Shown here: piece after piece, positions 9,425 through 18,962 of the stretch
How positions within the stretch are numbered: the stretch's first letter is position 1
How the letters are laid out: each line of letters begins with the position of its first letter
Virus record (IMG/VR): IMGVR_UViG_3300030406_004104
Span: 1-44,634 of that record
From: a virus
Reading direction: 5' to 3' (one strand)
Length of the DNA: 44,634 nt
The notes under the pieces: generated by a model
Told to the model about the DNA's origin: nothing
Databases searched by the model: none
Seen by the model: only the letters and a program-made list of their open reading frames with translations
Program-made: the position numbers and the translations under genes

Positions 9425-11491
9425 TTATTGTGTGTTAGGTGTATATCCTCTAAATGTATTAATACCGTCTATATAAGATTTTAATGTTTGCTTAGTACCA
9501 GTAGCTGGGTTTGTTATCATAACAGCGCCTGCATCTCTACCACCAACTTGATATTTATCACCATCTTTAAAATGACTATATATATCTTCTTTGTTGTTTG
9601 CTAAAGTATATGATACCCATTTTTCCATGCCACCAACTTTTTTACCAGCAAATTGTCTATTGTTAATATCTACTTTACCAGTACTACCATCATCAAACAA
9701 GTGGTTATAAAAGTTTTGTAAACCATAGTTTTGAGCTAGTTGTTTATATTTAACTTCGTAAGCTCTAGCGTCTCTACTTTCACCATCTGCTTTAGTACCT
9801 ATTTTTAAATATAGTTTTTCAAAAGCAACAGGATCAGATAAATCAAATATAGCTGTTTCATCACCTAAATCACCAAACTCTTGTAAACCATCTTCATTAA
9901 CTTTTAATTTCATATTTTTATTAGCTACATATGAAAACGCTATTTGTTTACTATCAGGATTATATAGTACACCTTTTATATCTCTGTCACCTACGTCAGT
10001 AGATATTTTTTGATTTAAAAATATTTTATCCATATCAGTGTTGTATGTAGTTCCATACTCTTCTTGGAAATCACCAACGCCTACAAAACCACCTTCTTCA
10101 TCTGGTATAGGTGTTGATCCACCTAAAAAGCTACCTATTTCACCAAACTTCTTTTCTGAATAACCTTCTATTTGTGTATTAGTTCCACCACCTTTTGGAC
10201 CACTAGGATCTTTTGGTTGTGTAGGTGAAACAAACTTACTACCAATACCAGCACCAATAACTGAGTTAGTTAAATACCTTTTAACCATGTTATTTTTAGC
10301 TTCATTTAAACTACTTCTAACTTTTTTAACTTCTTCAGGATCTGTTATACCCATTTTTCTTAATATACTGTTTTGATATGATATATCGTTTTTAGGTAAA
10401 TCTAACAACATAGCTAGTTCATCTGCTAGATTAGGGTCTTTTACTTTATCCATTAATAACTTGGTACCTTCACCACCTACATTGTTTAACTCTTCAAGCC
10501 TTATAGCGTCGTTAAATTTAACTTTGTTATTAAATATATCATCAATAACGCTACCATCATCAGGGTTATTTTCATCTTGTTGTTGTAGTTCAGTAACAAA
10601 TTGCTCAACTCTATTTTTAACATCTGTTTCACCGTAATAAGCTCTACCTGCCATGTTACCTTCAGTACCTTTTACAGACTGACCGTATGCGTTTCTTTTT
10701 TCTAAATCAGACTTAGCTTGATTTAATAAACTTTCTTCAGCGGTTTTTATATTTTCTTCTATTTGTTTTCTAGTTTCAGGATCATTTTCACCTATAAGCC
10801 TTTGTATTTCTTGAGCATTATAAGTTAATTGTTTAGGATTATAATCTGGATTTATAGTTTTACCGTCTGCTAAAAACTTATTATCATCAACAGGTAATTC
10901 ACTATCAAACCTAGGGTTATTAATAGTAACACCCATACTAAAATCGTTGTCACCTTGATATTTAAAACTTATATTACCACCCTCTCTAAAATTACTTTTT
11001 AATCCTTTTATTACTGAAGCATATTCTAAATAACTACCAGAACCATGATCATAATCTTCGTCTATTTCTAAGTCTTGTATAAAAGCTCTATCAGTTATAC
11101 CGTTAGCAGCCGTTATTTTAGCTTTAAAATTAGCGTTAGCTTTGTCTAAATCTAATTTACTTTTTTTACCAGTCTCTTCTATCTTACTACCAAACAAACC
11201 AATACCACCACGTTTACCAGTAGCTTTTACCTCTAATCCTTGTTTTAAAAATGTTTGTATTTCTGCTTCTAATTCTTCTTGAAACTTAGCTCCAATATTA
11301 CCAGAGGCTTCAGCTTCTTCACGCATCTTATCTGCCTGTGCATATAAATCATTTTCATATTCTTTTCTTTCTGCGATTTTTTGATCGTAATAATCCATTA
11401 CGTTAGTAAACTGTTGATTAAACGACTGTTGCATAGCTCTGTTAAAACCTGTAAAATCTTCACGATAAAATCTTGGATGTCTATAACTCAT
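9425..11491 (-). CDS. Large internal virion/structural protein, function unknown
   Basis: 688 aa, hydrophilic, with no signal peptide or TM segment. The N-terminal 110 residues are helical and coiled-coil prone (MSYRHPRFYREDF.., 'DYYDQKIAERKEYENDLYAQADKMREEAEAS'). The middle is Asp/Asn/Lys rich with many predicted helices. The C-terminal 200 residues look more beta-rich ('GVLYNPDSKQIAFSYVANKNMKLKVNEDG'). It lies between the Ala/Gln-rich 228-aa protein and the giant polyvalent protein. This is the place where short-tailed phages carry ejected inner-core proteins (T7 gp15/gp16 type). Membership in that functional class is inference from position, length and helix content. I recognise no named domain. 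Confidence 0.6.
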   Translation of the reverse strand: MSYRHPRFYREDFTGFNRAMQQSFNQQFTNVMDYYDQKIAERKEYENDLYAQADKMREEAEASGNIGAKFQEELEAEIQTFLKQGLEVKATGKRGGIGLFGSKIEETGKKSKLDLDKANANFKAKITAANGITDRAFIQDLEIDEDYDHGSGSYLEYASVIKGLKSNFREGGNISFKYQGDNDFSMGVTINNPRFDSELPVDDNKFLADGKTINPDYNPKQLTYNAQEIQRLIGENDPETRKQIEENIKTAEESLLNQAKSDLEKRNAYGQSVKGTEGNMAGRAYYGETDVKNRVEQFVTELQQQDENNPDDGSVIDDIFNNKVKFNDAIRLEELNNVGGEGTKLLMDKVKDPNLADELAMLLDLPKNDISYQNSILRKMGITDPEEVKKVRSSLNEAKNNMVKRYLTNSVIGAGIGSKFVSPTQPKDPSGPKGGGTNTQIEGYSEKKFGEIGSFLGGSTPIPDEEGGFVGVGDFQEEYGTTYNTDMDKIFLNQKISTDVGDRDIKGVLYNPDSKQIAFSYVANKNMKLKVNEDGLQEFGDLGDETAIFDLSDPVAFEKLYLKIGTKADGESRDARAYEVKYKQLAQNYGLQNFYNHLFDDGSTGKVDINNRQFAGKKVGGMEKWVSYTLANNKEDIYSHFKDGDKYQVGGRDAGAVMITNPATGTKQTLKSYIDGINTFRGYTPNTQ

Positions 11492-11508
11492 ATTATTTTA
11501 TTTTTATA

Positions 11509-12195
11509 TTAAAGACCAAATGCTTTTTTAAGTCCACCACCTGCAGCTGCACCAGCACCTATACCACCAATAGCTCCTAACGCTTGACCAAATCCTTGAC
11601 TTGCTTGAGCTCTTAATGAAGCAGCTTGTGCTCTTGACTGATCTAATAAACCAGCTAATCTATCTTCATCTCTAAACTGTCTAGCTTCTTGAGCTTGGAA
11701 CTGGAATATATCACCTCTCATTCTTGCTGCATCAACTCTACCGCCTTCAGCTAATCTAGCTTGTTGTGCTTGTTGAGCGCCTTGTGCTCTTAATCTAGCG
11801 TTTTGTACTTCTTGTTGTTCTATAGTAGCTGATATACCAGCCTTACTTCTTAATGCTGCTTGCGCTAATGCCGTAGCACCACCAGATCCAGCACCTGTAG
11901 CTCTTAATGTATCTAACGTACTAGCTAGCGATAGATCAGCTTCTTCAGCTTGAAACTCTGCTGCTTGTGTTGATACTTGTAAATTACCCATTGTATTACT
12001 AATTAAACCAGATCTATCTACAATATTTTGTGATGGATCTATTACATCTTGTCTATTAGCAACTAATCTATTTAGTTTACCTTGTAATCTTCTAGCTCTA
12101 GCCGCTTGTCTACGTGCAGCTCGCCTAGCTCCAAACCCTTGGATTAAACCACCTATCATTGAAGACGCTGCACCTGCTATTAAACCTACTGACAT
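11509..12195 (-). CDS. Ala/Gln-rich internal core (gp14-like) protein
   Basis: 228 aa. The N-terminus is a short glycine-containing hydrophobic segment (MSVGLIAGAASSMIGGLIQGFG), followed by an Arg-rich stretch (ARRAARRQAARARR). A long Ala/Gln/Arg helical body follows, and the tail is Gly/Ala-rich (GFGQALGAIGGIGAGAAAGGG). This composition closely resembles small inner-core or ejection proteins of short-tailed phages (T7 gp14 type), which insert into the host outer membrane and form part of the DNA-ejection channel. It sits 16 nt upstream of the 688-aa protein and 16 nt downstream of the 474-aa nozzle-like protein. The assignment rests on composition and position, not on a conserved motif. Confidence 0.6.
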   Translation of the reverse strand: MSVGLIAGAASSMIGGLIQGFGARRAARRQAARARRLQGKLNRLVANRQDVIDPSQNIVDRSGLISNTMGNLQVSTQAAEFQAEEADLSLASTLDTLRATGAGSGGATALAQAALRSKAGISATIEQQEVQNARLRAQGAQQAQQARLAEGGRVDAARMRGDIFQFQAQEARQFRDEDRLAGLLDQSRAQAASLRAQASQGFGQALGAIGGIGAGAAAGGGLKKAFGL

Positions 12196-12211
12196 ATTTT
12201 TTTATTTAAAT

Positions 12212-13636
12212 TTATGATGATATATTTATTTCGTTACCTACCGCAAATAACTCTGCTTTTTCTTGACCTGAAATATTATTAGGTTCATAATATTGTAACT
12301 CAAACTCTGCAAAATAACCTTTAATACCTGTTGTTGTGTTAAACATATTTGGGTTAAAACCACTATTAAATGCACTAGATAAATAAGGTTCATCTTGCCT
12401 TAGCTCTTTGTAATACTTACTTTCCTTTAGTTCAAAACCCGCATTTATTGGCCTATTGTCTGCTCCTAGTATAGTTACACCACTTTTAGGAATTTTATAT
12501 ACTTTCTCTTCTTGGCTAGTGTACGTAACACCAGACCTAACTACGTTCTCTGCTTGACCTGATTCTAATGCCCAACCAGTACTACCCTCATAATAAAAAG
12601 TTAAAAATGATTTAATACTTCCTGCAGCATCGTTCATTATAAACTTAACATAAGAAGGATCACTATATACAGCTGAATAAAAGTTATTATATTGACCAGC
12701 TAAAGATCCTACGTAGTGTTTAAATATAAACTGTGTATTAAAAGTATAAAAATTATTAGCTACACTAGTTCCAAATAAAGGTTTGTAAGAATATAAACTA
12801 ACCCAACCATTTGCTTTTTCTGAATAAGATATTGTAGCAAAACCTGTATTAGCAGTGTCTATTTGTGGTTTAGTTGTTTTTGATTTTTTACCTTCATTTA
12901 TTGTAGCACCTTGTAAAGATACTATATATTGATCATGTACTTCATCGTACATACCATACGCTTTGTCTGTTATTTTTAATAAATCTCTAAAGTAATTTTT
13001 CATACCAGCGTTTGATATAGGTGTTAAACCTTGTCCACCACCTGCACCACCTGATAGTCTCATTACAACTCCTCTGTTTTTATCAGTAAAATATTTTCTG
13101 TTACCAAACACAGCAAAGCTTTCTGGGTTTTTACTTATACCATACTTACCTGTATATGCCGCAACTTGACCTATAACTTTCATACCACTAACTGTTAAGT
13201 TACCACCTTCAGCTGTAAATATAGCATCTTTATCTATCAAAGCTCTACTAACTTTATTTTCTTGAAATATATTTAAGTTAGTTTCTTCTGCGTGTAGTTT
13301 TTGTATACTACCATGTGATAAATCTACAGCTCTAGTTATTGCTGCGCCAATAGGATACTCATTAGTTTTGTTAACTTTTGTTTTAGAGTTATATATACCT
13401 GAATACATCATAGCATTAGGTCTTCTTCTTGGCCCATACTCATTATCTGTTGCGTAAGCTCTAGCACCAAAATCAACAGTAGTACCATTAAACTCACCAA
13501 ATATTCTAGCTTCTTCTACATGCCATTGACCTGGTGATGGACCTACACTTGAGCTTGTTGATAACGTAGTTCCAAGCGCCGTGCCTCCTGTTATTAAAAA
13601 CGAATTATAATAATTAATTTCTATCTCTTGTGCCAT
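12212..13636 (-). CDS. Tail nozzle/stabilisation protein, C-terminal part as separate gene
   Basis: 474 aa, beta-rich, with no TM. It contains 'SFAVFGNRKYFTDKNRGVVMRLSGG', 'YDEVHDQYIVSLQG' and 'NGWVSLYSYKPLFGTSVANNFYTFN..FIFKHY...NNFYSAVYSDPSYVKFIMNDAAGSIKSFLTFYYEG'. From memory, the last stretch is what ends the long 'tail stabilisation'/nozzle proteins of crAss-like and marine phages. Their N-terminus looks like that of the 1250-aa protein upstream. Here the two parts are separated by a nucleotidyltransferase gene. The start (MAQEIEINYYNS) lies inside the end of that gene, overlapping it by 23 nt. Two interacting subunits are the likeliest outcome. A disrupted single gene is the alternative. 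Confidence 0.6.
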   Translation of the reverse strand: MAQEIEINYYNSFLITGGTALGTTLSTSSSVGPSPGQWHVEEARIFGEFNGTTVDFGARAYATDNEYGPRRRPNAMMYSGIYNSKTKVNKTNEYPIGAAITRAVDLSHGSIQKLHAEETNLNIFQENKVSRALIDKDAIFTAEGGNLTVSGMKVIGQVAAYTGKYGISKNPESFAVFGNRKYFTDKNRGVVMRLSGGAGGGQGLTPISNAGMKNYFRDLLKITDKAYGMYDEVHDQYIVSLQGATINEGKKSKTTKPQIDTANTGFATISYSEKANGWVSLYSYKPLFGTSVANNFYTFNTQFIFKHYVGSLAGQYNNFYSAVYSDPSYVKFIMNDAAGSIKSFLTFYYEGSTGWALESGQAENVVRSGVTYTSQEEKVYKIPKSGVTILGADNRPINAGFELKESKYYKELRQDEPYLSSAFNSGFNPNMFNTTTGIKGYFAEFELQYYEPNNISGQEKAELFAVGNEINISS

Positions 13637-14111
13637 TAATATAATCTTGTATTTTTATATATTTGTTTTTGTAATCTTTACCTTTTAATATACCTCTGTT
13701 TGGTATTTTATATATAGTCTTATATAGATTATCTGATATTTTAGTACCACCATAATCGTATATATTTGTTTTATTATTCTTAGTTATTTTAAGTTTATTA
13801 AAATTTCTTATTTTAACTAAAGGTTCATATTCACCATTTGGAAAAGGATCTAGTACATCAGACCAAAATATATCTATAAGTATATCATCTTTTTCACCTA
13901 ACATTTTACCTAATGTTAATATAATACCTAAATCATCACGAACATTACCAGTTACAACTATATCTATATCTTTAGTTTTTTCTTTGTTTATAAAACCACC
14001 TACTAAATAGTATTCGTAATTATGTATATTAAAATCACTAAATGCTTTCCACCATTTAATTAATTTTTTTAATGTTGGTTTTTTCCAAACTCTATTAACT
14101 CTCTCTATCAT
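13614..14111 (-). CDS. Nucleotidyltransferase-fold protein inserted among tail genes
   Basis: 165 aa from the ATG at 14109-14111 (MIERVNRV). A GTG three codons upstream is possible but not needed. Numbered from that GTG, the protein shows 'YYLVGGFINKEKTKDIDIVVTG' with G41-G42 and D51-x-D53, then a third acidic site in 'LIDIFWSDV' (D83). The GG...DxD...D pattern is the signature of pol-beta-type minimal nucleotidyltransferases. These transfer NMP to RNA, proteins or small molecules, and include tRNA-CCA enzymes and MNT/AbiEii-type factors. The substrate is unknown. It overlaps the upstream gene by 17 nt and the downstream gene by 23 nt, so it is translationally embedded in the tail operon. It is AT-rich and Lys/Ile/Asn-rich, more so than its neighbours, which is consistent with a later insertion. 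Confidence 0.65.
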   Translation of the reverse strand: MIERVNRVWKKPTLKKLIKWWKAFSDFNIHNYEYYLVGGFINKEKTKDIDIVVTGNVRDDLGIILTLGKMLGEKDDILIDIFWSDVLDPFPNGEYEPLVKIRNFNKLKITKNNKTNIYDYGGTKISDNLYKTIYKIPNRGILKGKDYKNKYIKIQDYINGTRDRN

Positions 14112-17100
14112 CACAAGCACTAATATAACTTATAGTAGTTACTACACCTGATGAATTTGTTGTAACACAAACATATTCATTACTACCTCCACTAGATCCA
14201 CTAGGATTTAAATAAAAGAAGTTATCTGCACCAACTGGATTTTCACCAGCTGAGTCTTCATATATTTTATTACCTACAAACACTATTAAATAACCTGAAA
14301 CGTTGTTAACATAAGGTTGACTATTGCTCATAGATTCTCTTGAAGCATAATGAGTTACGGTGCTAGAATTACATGGATCACAAGCAGTGCTACTAACACT
14401 AACATCTAAATCACCACCACCAATTACAGTATTTTCTTCATCAATTTGTAAGGTAAATGTTGTAGCTGTAGATCCAGTAATATTTTCATCTAAACTTATA
14501 GTCATAGTTCTTTGAGCTGCAGTTCTAGTAAAAAATGTAGTAGCTGTTTGACTTATCCAAGCTGTAGTTGTTTTTACTTGTAAACTATTACCTGTTATAC
14601 CAAGTGTAAAAAATTGATTATGATTTGTAAAGCTAGCAAAATTATGAGTAGCAGTTAAACCAATATGATCTTCACTAGCTAGTAGTGAACCATTATTAAC
14701 TGTAAACGTAGCTACAACAGCATTGTTACCTTCGTTACCTGATAAAGATACAGAAGTAGGTCCTGCTGTTTTTTGTGGATTAGCATTTGTTACTGTTAAT
14801 GTTTTTGTTTCGTAAACAGTTACGTTATTATCAGGATCTGTTATAGAATATTCTATATCAATATTATCTTTATTCGTATCTGTTCTTCTTACATTACCTT
14901 GTAGTTTTGTTACACCTGTATTTGAATCTACACTAAAAAAGCTTGATCCTAAGTTTTGTCCTGATTGTGTAGCTACTGAGTTTATAGCAAATTGTAAGTT
15001 ATAACCAGCTTGACCACTTGTTAAAGGCGAACCAGTAGAATTATCTGTAGCACTAACTGTAGTTACTGTTGTATTAACAGCTGTGCTTTCTGAAAATGTA
15101 TTAGTATCTATAGAAACGTTATCAGCTCCATTAGCTGGTACGTTACTAGCTAACTGATCCGATAAATCTTCTACTAAACCGCATGTTCCTGTTTCATAAT
15201 AAATATCTATAAGAGACTCAAATGGTTTTGTTTCAAAAACAGTTAAACCTCCACTTTGTTCTCCAGTTGTTCCGTTAGTATGTGGATCACTAGGGAAACC
15301 AAACGGAGTGTCTAAATCTACGTTGCTAACATTTGTAACGCTCACGTTTGTATTAGTAACACCAACTGGTTCTTCTTTTAAGTTAGGTAATTCAGCTACT
15401 AAAGGGTTACGTTCTTTACCTACAACAAAGTTATATATTCTAGGTTTTTTCTGTAAACCAGTAGAACCTGTACCTAAATTCATTTCTGCGCCTCCAGAAA
15501 ATAAACCTTGCTCTATTGCTGAACCTATACTTATAACATCTATAAATTCTTGATTAGCAACACCAAGTTTTGATGGACCAGACGCATCTACAGATATAAC
15601 TTTTGGATATAGCTTTGTATCAGATCCACTTATACCTTCTCTTTCAAAATCTTGTTCAGTAGGGTTTCTAGGTACTTTATTTATATTATCACCTTCTAAT
15701 GTAAACCAACTTCTACCTTGAGAACTAGTATCTGCTTTACCGTCAATAACCTGTATTTCAGTACCATTTTGATCTGTTGTTTTTGTTGTTCCCGTGTTAG
15801 TCCAGCTATTAGAAGGATGTACACCGTATACATTATAATATTCTTGTTCAGTTTGTTTAACAACTAATCTATAAGAATACCAACCATGTGGATTATATGT
15901 ACTACTATTTTGTGTGCCGTTGTAAACACCCTTAGCACTACTAGGAAATAGTTGATCATCTGCAAAAGATATTTTTAACGATTGTCCATATGCGGTTTGA
16001 TTACTACTCCAACTATATCTTTTAAACGTTACTGTTACGTTATTACCAGCTGCACTTGAGTTACCTGTATTACCAGTTAAAGTAACAGTTGTTCCAATTA
16101 CACTAGCAACAACACTATCATCACTACCTGTATTAAAACTTAAACCAGTATATGAAACTCTATCACCAATTTTTATATCACTGTTAGCAGAACCTAAAGT
16201 TATAGTGTTACTATTAGCAGCAACAGTACAACCACTTACAGTAGCAACTGTAAAAGTAGTTCTTTGATCTACAACATTATATGGTACTGTAAAAGTATCT
16301 GTAACATCATCAGTGCTTGAAGATAATACAACAGGTGATTGTCTACCGTATTTATCAGCAAAAACAATACCTACTTGATATGTTCTATCTTGTTTTATGT
16401 TAGAGTGTTTATGTGCTCTATGTAAATTTTGTATTATACCAAAAGTATCGTTAAACTCTGTGTCTGCTTTAGTAGCTAAATTTATAAAATAGTTTTGACC
16501 TTTTGTTCCCAACTTATCTTTTGGGTGCTCGTAGTTTTCTACAAAATTACCAAACACAACTCTGTTGCCTACTATATCTAAAGCTTTAGCTTGTAATGGT
16601 ACTTGATCAAAAACTCTAGTTGTTTGATCCTCTGGTAATACTTGAAATGGTTTTTCTGATTTATAAATATATTTAAAACATTGTCTATAATAAGTGTTAC
16701 TACCTGCAGAAGCTGGTTTAATTGTATAGTAATCTAACTCATCAGCACTAGCAGGCAGTTCTAAATTTTTTACAACTTTTATAGCTCTACTATTTGCTTC
16801 TTTTAATACTACTTGTATTTCACTTATATTATATGGATTAGCATATGTGTTATTAAAATCATCACTAGTATGACCTCTTTCGTCTGCGTTTGGTATAGGT
16901 ATTCTTAAGTTGACTTGGTTTATAGCATTTTGCATTATATCAACTTTAGTTTTTCTAGTAACAAATCTGTCGCTAATAGAAACGTCAGGTTCATTTGATG
17001 TAGAGTTTCTAGCATCTTTATCAAACTCTAACTGACCGTTGTTTAAAGGTTCAAAAACTATTTGTGTAAACGGAGCAAAAACAGAATATTCACCATCTTC

Positions 17101-17847
17101 ATATTTGTATCTATAAGAAAACCTAACAAAATTTTCTTTTAAATAATCAGATTTAATATTACTATTTGTTTTATCGTTTACATTATCTGCGGTAGCTGTG
17201 TTGCTTTCTGCCCAGTAACCATTTCTATTTAATAATTTTATAGGTTCATACGGAGCATATTTAGCTATACTTATTTGGCTTTCATATTGATAATGTGAAG
17301 AGTTTCTTAATGCTTTTTTTATATTTATTTTTCTTGGTTGATTATAATCGTCTGTAAAAAACAATAAATCATCTAATACTTGAGCACCAGTAATTAAATG
17401 ATTTTTACTAAAGTTTAACCAAGCGCCTTCTACTAAAGTGTGTAGTTGTTCTGACTCAATATCGTATAACATTATTTGACAATTGTCTGTAGAAGAGTTA
17501 TCAAAACTATTTGATCCAGCACCTTTAGCTCTAGGTATAAGCCTAATGTTTTCAGTTGTTGGTGAAGTTCCAGCGAAGTTAGTAACAAAATATACTATTC
17601 TTTTTTCTTTAGTATCTGTCACTTGACCTATAACCTCAGCATCACCACTTAATGCAAATGATGGGTTTGATAAGTGTACATTTTGTATAAGATTACCTTT
17701 AACTGTTTCTAATGCGCCAACATCTGAATCTTCTGACTCAGATAATAATACATTTTGAGCTTCACGATATTCACCTTTAGGTATAAGTCTCTCATCGAGG
17801 TCTTTGTTCATTCTACCCTTGGTAAAGTTATTAGTTATATTTGGCAT
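14095..17847 (-). CDS. Tail nozzle/stabilisation protein, N-terminal part, with Ig/cadherin-like domains and adhesin-type tail
   Basis: 1250 aa. The N-terminus 'MPNITNNFTKGRMNKDLDERLIPKGEYREAQNVL' is one I recall from large beta-propeller-rich tail stabilisation proteins of crAss-like and marine phages. Repeated beta segments ('NRVVFGNF', 'TYQVGIVFADKYGRQSPVVLSSS') support a propeller-like body of about 800 residues. The last third is different. It holds two Ig/cadherin-like beta-sandwich segments ('YSITDPDNNVTVYETKTLTVTN', 'TTFTLQIDEEN') and a small C-terminal module (IYEDSAGENPVGADNFFYL..VVTTISYISAC) resembling the end of the Thr-rich 742-aa protein. It probably forms the tail nozzle and displays adhesion domains. 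It starts 3 nt after the adaptor gene ends and overlaps the nucleotidyltransferase gene by 17 nt. Confidence 0.6.
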   Translation of the reverse strand: MPNITNNFTKGRMNKDLDERLIPKGEYREAQNVLLSESEDSDVGALETVKGNLIQNVHLSNPSFALSGDAEVIGQVTDTKEKRIVYFVTNFAGTSPTTENIRLIPRAKGAGSNSFDNSSTDNCQIMLYDIESEQLHTLVEGAWLNFSKNHLITGAQVLDDLLFFTDDYNQPRKINIKKALRNSSHYQYESQISIAKYAPYEPIKLLNRNGYWAESNTATADNVNDKTNSNIKSDYLKENFVRFSYRYKYEDGEYSVFAPFTQIVFEPLNNGQLEFDKDARNSTSNEPDVSISDRFVTRKTKVDIMQNAINQVNLRIPIPNADERGHTSDDFNNTYANPYNISEIQVVLKEANSRAIKVVKNLELPASADELDYYTIKPASAGSNTYYRQCFKYIYKSEKPFQVLPEDQTTRVFDQVPLQAKALDIVGNRVVFGNFVENYEHPKDKLGTKGQNYFINLATKADTEFNDTFGIIQNLHRAHKHSNIKQDRTYQVGIVFADKYGRQSPVVLSSSTDDVTDTFTVPYNVVDQRTTFTVATVSGCTVAANSNTITLGSANSDIKIGDRVSYTGLSFNTGSDDSVVASVIGTTVTLTGNTGNSSAAGNNVTVTFKRYSWSSNQTAYGQSLKISFADDQLFPSSAKGVYNGTQNSSTYNPHGWYSYRLVVKQTEQEYYNVYGVHPSNSWTNTGTTKTTDQNGTEIQVIDGKADTSSQGRSWFTLEGDNINKVPRNPTEQDFEREGISGSDTKLYPKVISVDASGPSKLGVANQEFIDVISIGSAIEQGLFSGGAEMNLGTGSTGLQKKPRIYNFVVGKERNPLVAELPNLKEEPVGVTNTNVSVTNVSNVDLDTPFGFPSDPHTNGTTGEQSGGLTVFETKPFESLIDIYYETGTCGLVEDLSDQLASNVPANGADNVSIDTNTFSESTAVNTTVTTVSATDNSTGSPLTSGQAGYNLQFAINSVATQSGQNLGSSFFSVDSNTGVTKLQGNVRRTDTNKDNIDIEYSITDPDNNVTVYETKTLTVTNANPQKTAGPTSVSLSGNEGNNAVVATFTVNNGSLLASEDHIGLTATHNFASFTNHNQFFTLGITGNSLQVKTTTAWISQTATTFFTRTAAQRTMTISLDENITGSTATTFTLQIDEENTVIGGGDLDVSVSSTACDPCNSSTVTHYASRESMSNSQPYVNNVSGYLIVFVGNKIYEDSAGENPVGADNFFYLNPSGSSGGSNEYVCVTTNSSGVVTTISYISACDDRES

Positions 17848-17849
17848 GT

Positions 17850-18959
17850 TTAATGTTTGATATGTTTAGATTTACCTCTCATTACTTGAGTAAGCTCACC
17901 TAGTTTTAAACTTGATAATCTTAATTTAGCGTTACGCATTGCAGCTCTTCTGTCTCTTTTTGCTCTCATTATTTGAAACTCTGGTATACCAAGTTTAGTA
18001 GATATTATAGCGTGATATATGTATTTATATATAGCATCTTCAGCCATTTTATGTATTTTCATTTCATTATCAGTAGCTAAACCATCTGATACATACTTTA
18101 ATGTTATTGTTCTACCAGCTAGCGAGCTATCAAAACCAAACTGACCATTTACTTCATCAACAATAAATACACCGTTTATATTGCTTGTTTCAGGATTTAA
18201 ACCATATCTACCAGATTTAGTTTGTAATCTATTTGCTATATAGTGTACGAATAAATAATAATCATCTTGATTATTTGTTTTACCTGAAAAAGTATCAAGT
18301 TGAAACTGATTTGTAAATCTATCTTCAGCAACACTAGGGTTAACTGTTAATGTATTACCTTGTGCATCAAACAAGTAGTTAGCATCCGCGTCTTGCGCTA
18401 TAGCTTCACTAGGTCTTGACGTAAATCTTGCAGGCATTATTGGATGTTCTATACCAGCTGTATCTAACCAAGATAATCTAACATAATGAACATAGTCTTG
18501 TGGCATTGGTATTGTTAATGTAGGAGGCACATCAACTTCTTGTATTTTTTCTACACGTTTAATATCATAACTAAATTCTTGTATACCTCTTTTTGCTTGG
18601 AACAACACATCACTTCTACTTACATTATTTAACACTTTACCATTACCAGTGTATCCATATATAAAGTTGTTTACAATATCTAAAAGTTTTATATATCTAT
18701 AATCACCTAAACTTCTATCAACAAACTCTACTATTACTATATCGTCTTCTGTTAAACCAGAGTTAAAAGTTATAGTAGGTGATGAATATGAATACGTGTT
18801 AGTTAATGCTTCAACGCCGTTAACAAATACTAAAAACCCATCAGTTGATGCTGGTGGATTATCTACTGTTAAACTAAAAACAGTCTGACTTGCTGTCGCT
18901 ATAAATTTTTGACTACTGTTATAATATTGTTCTGCAGTAGTTGTTCCTAATAATCCCAT
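17850..18959 (-). CDS. Tail adaptor/ring-like protein with N-terminal beta domain
   Basis: 369 aa. The first 90 residues (MGLLGTTTAEQYYNSS..., 'QTVFSLTVDNPPASTDGFLVFVNGVEALTNTYSY') look like a small beta-sandwich of the kind found on virion surface proteins. The rest ('GNGKVLNNVSRSDVLFQAKRGIQEFSYDIKRVEKIQEVDVPP.. IPMPQDYVHYVRLSWLD') is a pattern I associate with conserved short-tail structural proteins between the capsid and nozzle genes. It ends in a strongly basic helix (RAKRDRRAAMRNAKLRLSSLK). Position between two ring/nozzle candidates supports an adaptor (T7 gp11-like) role. No enzyme motif is present. It ends 2 nt before the nozzle start and begins 3 nt after the 349/340-aa protein. Confidence 0.55.
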   Translation of the reverse strand: MGLLGTTTAEQYYNSSQKFIATASQTVFSLTVDNPPASTDGFLVFVNGVEALTNTYSYSSPTITFNSGLTEDDIVIVEFVDRSLGDYRYIKLLDIVNNFIYGYTGNGKVLNNVSRSDVLFQAKRGIQEFSYDIKRVEKIQEVDVPPTLTIPMPQDYVHYVRLSWLDTAGIEHPIMPARFTSRPSEAIAQDADANYLFDAQGNTLTVNPSVAEDRFTNQFQLDTFSGKTNNQDDYYLFVHYIANRLQTKSGRYGLNPETSNINGVFIVDEVNGQFGFDSSLAGRTITLKYVSDGLATDNEMKIHKMAEDAIYKYIYHAIISTKLGIPEFQIMRAKRDRRAAMRNAKLRLSSLKLGELTQVMRGKSKHIKH

Positions 18960-18962
18960 GTT

